64,000 nucleotides of DNA. It comes from Oceanicola sp. 502str15. GTDB lineage: Bacteria; Pseudomonadota; Alphaproteobacteria; Rhodobacterales; Rhodobacteraceae. The stretch spans positions 2,914,501 through 2,978,500 of the forward strand of contig NZ_WYDQ01000001.1 in the NCBI RefSeq assembly GCF_024105635.1. Reading direction: 5' to 3'. Within the stretch, counting starts at the first letter, position 1, and each line of letters begins with the position of its first letter. Below, one piece after another: positions 43,913 to 51,625 of this stretch. A program made the position numbers and the translations under genes. The notes under the pieces are model-generated. The model did not search any database and was not told the DNA's origin. It worked only from the letters and a program-made list of their open reading frames with translations.

Positions 43913-45719
43913 GGAGCCCAACGTAGAAGGCCCTGTCGGACTGGCCGTAGCCGTTGACGGTTTGATATTCGACATCGCCAATGTTCTCGATCCGGAAGTA
44001 GGCTTCGGCACTGTCGTTGATCTGGTAGGTGACCATCGTGTTGACGATGGTGTAGGCATCCATCTCGACGGGGCCAACGTCTAGCATATCGGAAACGTGC
44101 TGGAGCTCGGCCCGGGCCACCCAGCGCGGCGCGATGTCGGCATCGACGCCCAGCACAAGGTTATGGCGCGGCACGCGAAGCACCCGCGCGCCGTCTTCAC
44201 CCTCGCTCTCGGTGTAGGTGTAGTTGCCGAACAGCGAGACCCGGTCGGAGAGCGCCTTTTGCCCGGAAAGCTCGATGCCCTTGGCGATGGAGGTGCCCTC
44301 GGCCTGAATATTCGGCGAGGGGTAGGTCGGCCCGAAGGTGATGCGATCCTCGACTTCGGTGTAGAACAGCGTGGCCTTGATGAAGTCTTCCCCGCCGAGG
44401 CGCTTTTCGATGCCGAGTTCGGCGCTGAAGCTGGTTTCGGGGGTGAGATCGGGGTTGCCCGTGCCCGGAGCATAAAGCTCAAAGAGCGAGGGCGCGCGGA
44501 AGCCGGTGGCCAGCGAGCCGCGCAGGATCAGATCTTCCTGCGGGCGGTAGGCCAGGGCAACGCGGCCGGTGGTGTATCCGCCGAACTCCTCGTGCTCGTC
44601 ATGGCGGATGGCTGCCACGACATCGAGCTGTGCGGTGGGCGACCAATTCAACTCGGCAAAGACGCCGGTGTTGGTCACATCGCCCTCGGCGGCGGTGCCG
44701 AAGGCGAAGGAGGCAAAGCTCTCGTCGCTGTAGTCGAAGCCGAAGTTGAGCCGCGTGGTGGGCGACAGAGTGGCCTGGCCGAGATAGGCCAGCGTCCGGC
44801 GCTCGCCCTCGTAGGTGCTGCCGCTGCTGGTTTCGCGGTTGAAGTCGAAGCTTGTGGCCGAGAACTCGTGGGTCACGCTCGCACCCTCGTAGCGGGCGAA
44901 GAGGCGCAGGCCGTTGGAAGTGTTCTCGATGGTCTCGTCGGTGTCGCCAAGAGGGAAGCCGCCGTCGATATCGTAGTCGCTCTTCTCGGAAAAGCCGCTG
45001 AGGCCGATGGTCAGGGCCTCGGTTAGGGCATACTCGCCGTTGAACGACAGGCGGATGGTTGAGAGGCTGTCTTCCTCGGTGTTGCCATCTTCCTCGTCGG
45101 CAGCCGAGAACCCGCCGAACTCCAGCCGCGACAGGGTCACGGCGAAGTTGTGGCGATCACCCTTGCTGGTGACGGTGGCGTTGGCATCGAAGCTGTCATA
45201 GCTGCCGACCTCGCCCTCAAGGTAAACGTGGGTGCCCTCTTCGGTGGCGCGGCGGCTGTTGATCGAAACCACGCCGCCCACGGCAGCGGAGCCGTATTGC
45301 GCCGATTGGGAGCCTTTCAGCACTTCGATGCGGCCGATCCCGCCGGTGGTGAGCGTGCCGAAGTTGTAGGCGGGGTTGGTGGCGGAGAGGTCGAGCACGT
45401 TGATGCCGTCGATCAGCACCGAGGTGTAGCGCTGGTGCAGGCCACGGATGCGGATGTCGGCGGTGCCGCCGGGGCCGCCGGTCATGACCATCGACAGGCC
45501 CGGCTGGCGGGAGAGATAGGTGGCGACGCTGTTGTCGCCCGCCTTTTCGAGATCGTCGCGGGTGGTCACTTCGACGGTGGCGCCGCTTTGGGCGGTGTCG
45601 GTGGCGTCCGAGAGGTCGGCGGTGACGGTGATGGTGTCGAGGTCGTAGACCTGTTGCGCGGCGAGGGGGGTGGCGGTGGCCAATGCGAGGGTCGCACCGG
45701 TGGCGAGAAGACGGTTCAT
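43899..45719 (-). CDS. btuB: TonB-dependent cobalamin receptor BtuB
   Basis: 606-residue outer-membrane receptor, similar in length to E. coli BtuB. A signal peptide (MNRLLATGATLALATATPLAAQ), a TonB-box-like DTITVTA, the plug (AGDNSVATYLSRQPGLSMVMTGGPGGTADIRIRGLHQRYTSVLIDGINVLD, RIEVLKGSQSAQYGSAAVGGVVSI) and a barrel ending in Phe (YVGLRARF) are present. It binds extracellular B12 and passes it inward with TonB energy. First gene after the cobalamin riboswitch. ATG 45719 has a weak ribosome-binding context, compatible with translational control. Confidence 0.92.
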   Translation of the reverse strand: MNRLLATGATLALATATPLAAQQVYDLDTITVTADLSDATDTAQSGATVEVTTRDDLEKAGDNSVATYLSRQPGLSMVMTGGPGGTADIRIRGLHQRYTSVLIDGINVLDLSATNPAYNFGTLTTGGIGRIEVLKGSQSAQYGSAAVGGVVSINSRRATEEGTHVYLEGEVGSYDSFDANATVTSKGDRHNFAVTLSRLEFGGFSAADEEDGNTEEDSLSTIRLSFNGEYALTEALTIGLSGFSEKSDYDIDGGFPLGDTDETIENTSNGLRLFARYEGASVTHEFSATSFDFNRETSSGSTYEGERRTLAYLGQATLSPTTRLNFGFDYSDESFASFAFGTAAEGDVTNTGVFAELNWSPTAQLDVVAAIRHDEHEEFGGYTTGRVALAYRPQEDLILRGSLATGFRAPSLFELYAPGTGNPDLTPETSFSAELGIEKRLGGEDFIKATLFYTEVEDRITFGPTYPSPNIQAEGTSIAKGIELSGQKALSDRVSLFGNYTYTESEGEDGARVLRVPRHNLVLGVDADIAPRWVARAELQHVSDMLDVGPVEMDAYTIVNTMVTYQINDSAEAYFRIENIGDVEYQTVNGYGQSDRAFYVGLRARF

Positions 45720-45780
45720 GGCGTCCAAAGTCCCTATGGTTCGGCCCTGTTGACGGGCCGTTGACGTGGAATGTCTTTGG

Positions 45781-45828
45781 AAAACCGGGGGGCGTTCCGC
45801 AGACGGTGCTTTCGTCACCGCTACGGAA
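45781..45828 (-). promoter_or_regulatory. Candidate expression-platform hairpin between riboswitch and btuB
   Basis: On the minus strand TTCCGTAGCGGTG and CACCGTCTGCGGAA can pair (one mismatch, one bulge) around ACGAAAG, followed by CGCCCCCCGGTTTTCC. This lies between the aptamer and btuB and could be a terminator or anti-terminator arm of the riboswitch. The repeated GTCAACGG motifs on both sides may offer alternative pairings. Confidence 0.35.
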
Positions 45829-45864
45829 TAGACCGTTGACGCCGCGCCCCTCGCACGGGTTCAG

Positions 45865-46050
45865 GGTGATCGCCTCGGCAGGTCTCCTGACTTGCGGGTC
45901 ATTGCGAGATGGCCGGCCTTCCCGGGGGATGCTCCCCCAGTGGCACACAGGCCTCGCTCTCCGCTCACAGTTGCGGGGGCAGTCGTGGCATTGGGGATTC
46001 TCCCCGCACCACGTTCCCTTTTGCTCCGGGCTTTCGCCCGAACCGAAGCA
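45865..46050 (-). promoter_or_regulatory. Cobalamin (B12) riboswitch
   Basis: The minus strand has the conserved blocks of the adenosylcobalamin aptamer in order: GCCCGGAGCAAAAGGGAA, GGTGCGGGGAGAATCCCC, ACTGCCCCCGCAACTGTGA, the B12 box GCCACTG...GGGAAGGC (45916-45944), and GTCAGGAGACCTGCC (45877-45891). High cobalamin would switch off btuB and the transporter genes downstream. The outer limits are approximate. It explains most of the 407-base gap between nhaA and btuB. Confidence 0.95.
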
Positions 46051-46126
46051 AGGGGCGGCGTAGCGCAGGTGGGGCGGTTAACGCAAGGGATTCGTTATCC
46101 GCCCCGACCGGGATGGAGGCCTGACG

Positions 46127-47344
46127 CTATTCGGCCACCCGCTCGGCGGCGCCGGGCTGGTTGAGGGCCTCGGGGACCTCCGCCTCGCCAGGCCGAGTGG
46201 CCGCGCGCAGCACGAGGAAGCCGATCACGGCCGAGACGCCGGAGCCGAGCAGCACGCCGAGGCGAACCTCGTTCATCAGCGCCGCATCGGAGAACGACAG
46301 CGAGCCGATGAAGAGCGACATGGTGAAGCCGATCCCCGCAAGACAGGCGAGCCCGTAGATATGGGCCCATGTCACCCCGAAGGGCAGCTTGGCCAGGCCG
46401 GTCTTGACCATCAGCCAGGTGGTGCCGAAGACCCCCACCTGCTTGCCCACGATCAGCCCGAGCGCCACGCCCAGCGGCACCGGATCGAGCAGCGACGACA
46501 GCGACATGCCCTGAAGCACCACGCCGGCGTTGGCGAAGGCGAAGAGCGGGACGATGATATAGAGCACATAGGGCGCGAGGCCGTGCTCGATGGAGTGCAG
46601 GGGAGACTTGTTCCACTTGTCCTTCAGCGGGATGCAGAAGGCGGTGACCACCCCGGCCAGCGTGGCGTGGACGCCGGATTTGAGCACCAGCACCCAGAGC
46701 ACCACCCCGAGCAGCAGGATCGGGGCCACCCGGTGCGCCCCGCGCATGTTGCGCCAGATCATCAGCGCCAGCGGGATGCAGGCGAGGAAGAGGTAATCGA
46801 CCTTCAGCTCGGCGGTGTAGAACAGCGCGATGATGAGGATCGCGCCCATGTCATCGAGGATCGCCAGCGTCAGCAGGAAGATCTTGAGCGAGGGGGGCAC
46901 GCGGCTGCCCAGAAGGGCCAGCACGCCGAGGGCGAAGGCGATGTCGGTGGCCGCCGGGATGGCCCAGCCATGAACGGTGGCCGCATTGCCCCAGTTGAAC
47001 ACCAGGTAGACCAGCGCCGGCACGACCATGCCGCCCACCGCCGCCATGCCGGGCAGCACCACGTCGGCGGGGTTCTTCAGCTTGCCCTCCATCAGCTCGC
47101 GCTTCAGTTCGAGCCCGATGAGGAAGAAGAAGATCGCCATGAGGCCATCGTTGATCCAGAGCAGGGCCGGTTTTTCGATGCCCTCGCCGTTGACGGTGAC
47201 GCCGATATAGGCCCCGAGAAACTCCTGATACTCGGGGTTGAGCGAGGAGTTCGCCACCATCATGGCGGCCACGGCGGAGAGCATCAGAACGATGCCGCCG
47301 GCGGCATCGGAGCTGAAGAATTCGTCGAGTTTTCTGCGGAGCAT
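46127..47344 (-). CDS. nhaA: Na+/H+ antiporter NhaA
   Basis: 405 residues with about 12 spans. The ion-binding pair is visible in LAILDDMGAILIIALFY (two adjacent Asp), plus AIPAATDIAFALGVLALLGSRVP and LFAFANAGV, all conserved in NhaA. It exports Na+ or Li+ in exchange for protons and helps pH and salt tolerance, fitting a marine life style. It is monocistronic: the riboswitch for btuB lies downstream on the same strand, a MarR/GNAT pair upstream. Confidence 0.95.
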   Translation of the reverse strand: MLRRKLDEFFSSDAAGGIVLMLSAVAAMMVANSSLNPEYQEFLGAYIGVTVNGEGIEKPALLWINDGLMAIFFFLIGLELKRELMEGKLKNPADVVLPGMAAVGGMVVPALVYLVFNWGNAATVHGWAIPAATDIAFALGVLALLGSRVPPSLKIFLLTLAILDDMGAILIIALFYTAELKVDYLFLACIPLALMIWRNMRGAHRVAPILLLGVVLWVLVLKSGVHATLAGVVTAFCIPLKDKWNKSPLHSIEHGLAPYVLYIIVPLFAFANAGVVLQGMSLSSLLDPVPLGVALGLIVGKQVGVFGTTWLMVKTGLAKLPFGVTWAHIYGLACLAGIGFTMSLFIGSLSFSDAALMNEVRLGVLLGSGVSAVIGFLVLRAATRPGEAEVPEALNQPGAAERVAE

Positions 47345-47442
47345 TCCCTGTCCCTGTTATCACGTGGTTATCCTTAGGTAACGAGATGTGAACCCCGGGC
47401 CGCAGGTTCAACCGCCTGAGGCGGGAGGTCGCAGGGAAAAGT

Positions 47443-48114
47443 TCAGGTTCGGGTGAACACAGCCACGGAAAATTCGGCGCGGATGGCAAATCCGAGGCTC
47501 TGATAGAGCGAAATGGCCGCCGCGTTGGCGGCGAAGGCATGCAGGAAGGGGATGGCGCCGGTTGCGGCAATGGCGCAGGCGGCATGGGCGGAGAGGGCGC
47601 GGGCCAACCCCTGCCCCCGGGCCTCGGGCGCGGTGCAGACGCCGGAGACCTCGGTGAACCCCGGCGCCGCCATGCGGGTGCCGGCCATGGCAATGAGCTC
47701 CCCCTCTTGGCGCACGCCCCAGAATGGCCCCAGCTCCAACGCCCGCAGGGTGAAGGGGCCGGGCTTGGTTGCCTCTGCAAGGGCCAGCATATCGGCGGCA
47801 TCTTCGGGACCAAGGGGCAGGACGCGCGGGTCATCGGGTGCGGGGGGCAGACTGTGACTGATGAGCTGCACGGCCTCGGCGCGAAGGGTTTCAGAAAAGC
47901 CGGGAAGGGTTTGGACCCTTTCGGTTTGCAGGAACACGGCCAGTTCGCCCGGTGCCGCGAGGGCGGAGAGGTGCTCGGGGTGGTCCGGGTCGATGGCGGC
48001 GAAGGGGATCAGGCCGGGATCGTAGCGCAGGGCGGCGCCATGGCTTTGGGCCAGTGGCGCATGGGGGCCGGTGAGGGCGGCGCGGGCGGGGCAATCGAGC
48101 GGGTGGGCAGTCAT
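47443..48114 (-). CDS. GNAT-family N-acetyltransferase
   Basis: 223 residues, two-domain form. The acetyl-CoA loop is in VCTAPEARGQGLARALSAHAACAIAATG and the last strand-helix pair AFAANAAAISLYQSLGFAIR is typical of FR47-like GNATs. The N-terminal half is a divergent domain (FLQTERVQTLPGFSETLRAEAVQLI). It starts at ATG 48114, overlapping the MarR gene's stop by four bases, so both are made together. The substrate is unknown; a MarR partner suggests a role in resistance or detoxification. Confidence 0.85.
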   Translation of the reverse strand: MTAHPLDCPARAALTGPHAPLAQSHGAALRYDPGLIPFAAIDPDHPEHLSALAAPGELAVFLQTERVQTLPGFSETLRAEAVQLISHSLPPAPDDPRVLPLGPEDAADMLALAEATKPGPFTLRALELGPFWGVRQEGELIAMAGTRMAAPGFTEVSGVCTAPEARGQGLARALSAHAACAIAATGAIPFLHAFAANAAAISLYQSLGFAIRAEFSVAVFTRT

Positions 48115-48584
48115 GGGCGGTCTTTCAGGGGTTTGGCGTCGAGCCGGGTTTCGAGCGTGTCGAGCATCTCCAGCAGCTCGGGGCCGAAGGGGGCGCAGAG
48201 GTCTGTCACGGCGGCGCGGGTGCGGGGCCAGGCGGTTGCCCGGGCACGCGCAAGCAGCGCATGACCTTCGGGGGTGAGCGAAACGAGGCGGAGGCGGGCG
48301 TCATCCGGGCAGGTGGCGCTCACCGTGAGCCCGAGGCCGGTGAGCCGGGTCACGGTACGGGTCACGCCGGGCTGGGCGGTGCCGAGGGCCTGGGCAATGT
48401 CACCAATGGGGCGCGGCTCGGGGGTGTCGAGGCAGGCAAGCAGGGGGTAGCTGGCGGCGGGCACGCGCGGGTCGATCTCGTTGAGAATTTCCTGCGTATG
48501 GGCCTGGAGGCGCTCCCCGAGACGGCGCAGGCGGGAGCCGAGGGAGGTGAGGCCGTGGGAGCGGAGGGCGTCTGATTCATGCAT
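48111..48584 (-). CDS. MarR-family transcriptional regulator
   Basis: 157 residues with the winged helix of the MarR family (PRPIGDIAQALGTAQPGVTRTVTRLTGLGLTVSATCPDDARLRLVSLTPEGHALLARA). It likely represses itself and the coupled acetyltransferase gene. The region just upstream of its start (48585-48605) is unusually AT-rich and purine/pyrimidine-alternating (TATATATG, TGGATATGG) and could be its operator. Confidence 0.88.
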   Translation of the reverse strand: MHESDALRSHGLTSLGSRLRRLGERLQAHTQEILNEIDPRVPAASYPLLACLDTPEPRPIGDIAQALGTAQPGVTRTVTRLTGLGLTVSATCPDDARLRLVSLTPEGHALLARARATAWPRTRAAVTDLCAPFGPELLEMLDTLETRLDAKPLKDRP

Positions 48585-48650
48585 GGGTATATATGTGGAT
48601 ATGGATTTGGGGATGTCAATGGTTCGGTGGCCGCGTTCGGGGGGCGGAAA

Positions 48651-48673
48651 GTCGGGACAGGTCCCGACCTACG
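48651..48673. repeat. Dispersed palindrome, copy 3 (diverged)
   Basis: GTCGGGAC-AG-GTCCCGAC plus CTACG: the same design as copies 1, 2 and 4, with a compensating change at the stem's second base pair from the outside. It is in the gap between the marR start and the rpsU terminator. Confidence 0.65.
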
Positions 48674-48711
48674 GGTGGTTTTGCCGGGGAGCTTCGGCAA
48701 AAGTCCCGCCC

Positions 48712-48747
48712 CAGAAACAACAAACCCCCGGGCGTCAGCCTCGGGGG
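48712..48747 (-). terminator. Intrinsic terminator of rpsU
   Basis: On the minus strand CCCCCGAGGC...GCCCGGGGG (about eight base pairs with one G-T) is followed by TTTGTTGTTTC. It lies 53 bases past the rpsU stop. Confidence 0.75.
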
Positions 48748-48799
48748 TCGTCGTAGGCGGGGGCCGAGACCCTCGCCGTTCGTGTATCGACGGGATGAG

Positions 48800-49006
48800 T
48801 TACATCATCCCTTCGCGCTGGGCCTTTTTCCGAGCCAGCTTCCGCGCACGGCGGATCGCTTCGGCCTTTTCACGGGCTTTCTTCTCGGACGGCTTCTCGA
48901 AGTGTTGCTTGAGTTTCATCTCACGAAACACACCCTCGCGCTGAAGTTTCTTCTTCAGAGCACGAAGCGCCTGATCGACGTTGTTGTCACGAACGCTTAC
49001 CTGCAT
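48800..49006 (-). CDS. rpsU: 30S ribosomal protein S21
   Basis: 68 residues, Lys/Arg-rich, the full S21 sequence pattern ([56 protein letters not shown]). S21 helps 16S rRNA 3'-end pairing during initiation. AAAGGTGGTGACAACCAC precedes ATG 49006. Its own promoter and terminator are visible on either side. Confidence 0.97.
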   Translation of the reverse strand: MQVSVRDNNVDQALRALKKKLQREGVFREMKLKQHFEKPSEKKAREKAEAIRRARKLARKKAQREGMM

Positions 49007-49058
49007 GTGGTTGTCACCACCTTTCTGATTAGAGTTGCAAGAATTTGCAGGAGGGCGC

Positions 49059-49087
49059 CGTATAGCAAAGGCTCGAGCATCTGTCTA
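49059..49087 (-). promoter_or_regulatory. Predicted housekeeping promoter of rpsU
   Basis: On the minus strand TAGACA (49087-49082), a 17-base spacer and TATACG (49064-49059): a good match to sigma-70 type -35/-10 hexamers, about 50 bases before the rpsU ATG. Confidence 0.65.
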
Positions 49088-49120
49088 CACTCGCTGAAAA
49101 ATCGCCCTAGATAGGCTGAG

Positions 49121-49822
49121 ATGATGGAAAACACCGCCGAAACCCCCGAAAAAGCCGCCATTCTGGATGCGGCCCTGCCCAATGTGGCCTTCGATGGCTG
49201 GTCTGACGAAACCCTGAAACGGGCTGCCGAGGGCGCCGGGGTGAGTCTGGCCGAGGCGAAGGCGCTGTTTCCGCGCGGGGCGGTGGACCTGGCGCTGGCC
49301 TTTCATGCGCGGGGCGATGCCAGGATGCTGGCGGCGCTGGGCGAGGCCGAGCTGGAGGCGATGCGATTCTCTGACCGGATCGCCCATGCGGTGCGGCTGC
49401 GGCTGGAGGCGATCGAGGGCGAGAAGGAGGCGGTGCGCCGCGCGGCCTCGCTGATGGCCCTGCCGCAGAATGCCGCCGCCGGGGCCGGCGCCGTCTGGGG
49501 CACCGCCGATGCGATCTGGCGGGCGCTGGGCGACGAGAGCGAGGATCTCAACTGGTATTCGAAGCGGGCGACGCTTTCGGCGGTTTATTCGGCCACGCTG
49601 CTCTACTGGCTGGGCGACGAGAGCGCCGGGCATGAGGCGACACGGGCGTTTCTGGAGCGGCGGATTGCCGATGTGATGCAGATCGAGAAGCTGAAGGCCG
49701 GGCTGCGGAAGAACCCGCTGACCAAGGGGCTGATGGCCGGGCCGGAGTGGCTGGCCGCCCGGGTGCGCGCGCCGCGAAGCACCCCGCCCGCCGATATGCC
49801 CGGACATGTGAGCAAACCGTAG
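49121..49822 (+). CDS. coq9: COQ9-family ubiquinone biosynthesis protein
   Basis: 233 residues. N-terminal helix-turn-helix-like TetR fold (AALPNVAFDGWSDETLKRAAEGAGVSLAEAKALFPRGAVDLALAFHARGD) and the COQ9 core (AADAIW-type GTADAIWRALGDESEDLNWYSKRATLSAVYSATLLYWLGDES). COQ9 binds lipid and supports the COQ7 hydroxylation step of ubiquinone synthesis. The TAG stop (49820-49822) lies inside repeat copy 4. The quinone-oxidoreductase gene follows 47 bases later. Confidence 0.9.
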   Translation: MMENTAETPEKAAILDAALPNVAFDGWSDETLKRAAEGAGVSLAEAKALFPRGAVDLALAFHARGDARMLAALGEAELEAMRFSDRIAHAVRLRLEAIEGEKEAVRRAASLMALPQNAAAGAGAVWGTADAIWRALGDESEDLNWYSKRATLSAVYSATLLYWLGDESAGHEATRAFLERRIADVMQIEKLKAGLRKNPLTKGLMAGPEWLAARVRAPRSTPPADMPGHVSKP

Positions 49823-49840
49823 GGCGGGACTTGTCCCGCC
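49818..49840. repeat. Dispersed palindrome, copy 4
   Basis: CGTAG followed by GGCGGGAC-TT-GTCCCGCC: the reverse complement of copies 1 and 2, exact over 23 bases. Its TAG is the stop codon of coq9. Confidence 0.75.
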
Positions 49841-49845
49841 TTCCC

Positions 49846-49869
49846 GAAGGACCACCAGAAGGACCACCA
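49846..49869 (+). repeat. Duplicated ribosome-binding region before the quinone oxidoreductase
   Basis: GAAGGACCACCA occurs twice in tandem without change and runs directly into ATG 49870. Each unit carries a GAAGGA Shine-Dalgarno core; the second is eight bases before the ATG, the first 20 bases before. It looks like a recent 12-base duplication. Confidence 0.8.
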
Positions 49870-50862
49870 ATGACCCTGCCCGAGACGATGAAGGCCGTGG
49901 AAATCAGCAAACCCGGCGCACCGGATGTGCTGCAACTGACCGAAGTGCCGGTGCCGCAGCCCGGCGCGGGGGAGATCGTGATCAAGGTGGCCTTCGCCGG
50001 GGTGAACCGCCCCGATGCGCTGCAACGTGCCGGGGCCTATGACCCGCCGCCCGATGCCTCTCCCCTGCCCGGCCTCGAGTGCTCGGGCGAGGTGGTGGCC
50101 GTGGGCGAGGGCGCGGGCTGGGCGGTGGGCGACAAGGTTTGCGCCCTGCTGCCGGGCGGAGGCTACGCCGAATACGTGAAATGCCCCGCCCCCCACGCCC
50201 TGCCGGTGCCCGAGGGCATGGGGATGAAGGAGGCGGCCTGCCTGCCGGAAACCTTCTATACCGTTTATTCCAACGTCTTCATGCGCGGCGGGCTGAAGGC
50301 GGGCGAGGTGTTTCTGATCCACGGCGGCTCGTCGGGGATTGGCACCACGGCGATTCAGCTCGCCACGGCCTTTGGCGCGCGGGTCTTTGCGACCGCCGGG
50401 TCGAAGGAGAAGTGCGACGCCTGCCTCGAACTGGGCGCGGAGCGGGCGATCAACTACCGCGAAGAGGATTTCGTGGAGGTGATGAAGGGTGAGGGCGGGG
50501 CGAACCTGATCCTCGACATGGTGGGCGGTAAGTACATTCCGCGCAACGTGCAGGCGCTGGCAATGGAAGGGCGGATGGTGCATATCGCCTTCCTCGGCGG
50601 GCCGAAGGCGGAGCTGAACTTTGCGCAGGTCATGGCGCGGCGGCTCACCATCACCGGCTCCACGCTCAGGCCCCAGTCGGTGGCCGCCAAGGCGGAGATC
50701 GCGGCCGAGCTGAAGGAGAAGGTCTGGCCGCTGCTCGCCTCGGGCCGTGTGGCGCCGGTGATGGATTCGACCTTTGCGCTGGCCGAGGCCGCCAAGGCCC
50801 ACGCCCGGATGGAAAGCTCGGAGCATATCGGCAAGATTGTTCTGGAGGTGGCCGGCGGGTGA
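49870..50862 (+). CDS. NAD(P)H-quinone oxidoreductase (zeta-crystallin/PIG3 type)
   Basis: 330 residues, medium-chain dehydrogenase fold without structural zinc. MKAVEISKPGAPDVLQLTEVPVPQPG at the start, AGVNRPDALQRAGAYDPPP, and the NADPH loop HGGSSGIGTTAIQLATAFGARVFATAGSKEK are typical of PIG3-type quinone reductases. ATG 49870 is used since it follows the duplicated ribosome-binding region; the frame upstream from 49747 is coq9 shadow. Next to coq9, a role in quinone redox is plausible. Confidence 0.92.
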   Translation: MTLPETMKAVEISKPGAPDVLQLTEVPVPQPGAGEIVIKVAFAGVNRPDALQRAGAYDPPPDASPLPGLECSGEVVAVGEGAGWAVGDKVCALLPGGGYAEYVKCPAPHALPVPEGMGMKEAACLPETFYTVYSNVFMRGGLKAGEVFLIHGGSSGIGTTAIQLATAFGARVFATAGSKEKCDACLELGAERAINYREEDFVEVMKGEGGANLILDMVGGKYIPRNVQALAMEGRMVHIAFLGGPKAELNFAQVMARRLTITGSTLRPQSVAAKAEIAAELKEKVWPLLASGRVAPVMDSTFALAEAAKAHARMESSEHIGKIVLEVAGG

Positions 50863-50880
50863 TGCCGGCCTGATGCCGAC

Positions 50881-51486
50881 TCAGCCGAACGGCCCCCGAT
50901 CATAAGGTGGCATGTCGCGCATCCGACGGTAGAGCCAGAGCAGATGCTCGAAGACGCGTGGGTTGTCATTGCGCATCTTTCGGATCGGCGCGGCGTAGGT
51001 ATTGACGATTGCGATGATCGTGCCGCGCAGGGTTTGCCGGACAATCAGGTAATCTATCGCGCCGGAGCGGACCCCGGCGGCGAGAAATTCGTATTGGTTG
51101 AGCAGGAAGCGGGACGCATCAAAGAAGCTCGGATCGTCGATGGAGGACTTTCCGGAATCGTCCCAGAAGGCTGCCAACTGGTCGCTTGAGAGGGCCCTGC
51201 CGAGTGGCATGGCCCGATTTCGGACCACATAGGCGTTGATGAGGTATTCGCGGTCAGTGCGGAGGGTCTGGAGCGTGTCGAGCGCGTGGGCGACGGCGGC
51301 GCTGCGCCAACCGATCCAGGCATTGGCAAAAATCGCCATTGCAGCAACCGCCACACCGCCAAGCAGAACCCAAGCGTTGGGCAGCACATCAGGTTGACTG
51401 GCCAGCCATGCTCCAATCAGGGCCATGCCCAAGGCCAGCGCGATTATCAGAAAATAGACAAGCCAATAGCGCCTGAATGGGGGCAT
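50881..51486 (-). CDS. Membrane protein of the DUF4760 type
   Basis: 201 residues. Two N-terminal spans (about 8-28 and 38-58) are followed by a cytosolic helical part with LNQYEFLAAGVRSGAIDYLIVRQTLRGTIIAI, resembling DUF4760 proteins. The gene and its surroundings are less GC-rich in wobble positions than the neighbours, so it may be a late arrival. Function unknown. No partner gene is within 100 bases on its strand. Confidence 0.65.
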   Translation of the reverse strand: MPPFRRYWLVYFLIIALALGMALIGAWLASQPDVLPNAWVLLGGVAVAAMAIFANAWIGWRSAAVAHALDTLQTLRTDREYLINAYVVRNRAMPLGRALSSDQLAAFWDDSGKSSIDDPSFFDASRFLLNQYEFLAAGVRSGAIDYLIVRQTLRGTIIAIVNTYAAPIRKMRNDNPRVFEHLLWLYRRMRDMPPYDRGPFG

Positions 51487-51625
51487 TCTGGCGTTTTCCC
51501 GAACTTAGGGGCTTATATGATGCCGACGGTTTCGCGTGTCATGGCCCTTATATACGCGTTCCATGCCCAAAAATCAACTGACGAGAGGTTAACGCGCCGA
51601 CACCGATCTGCGCATCGCCTTGCCC

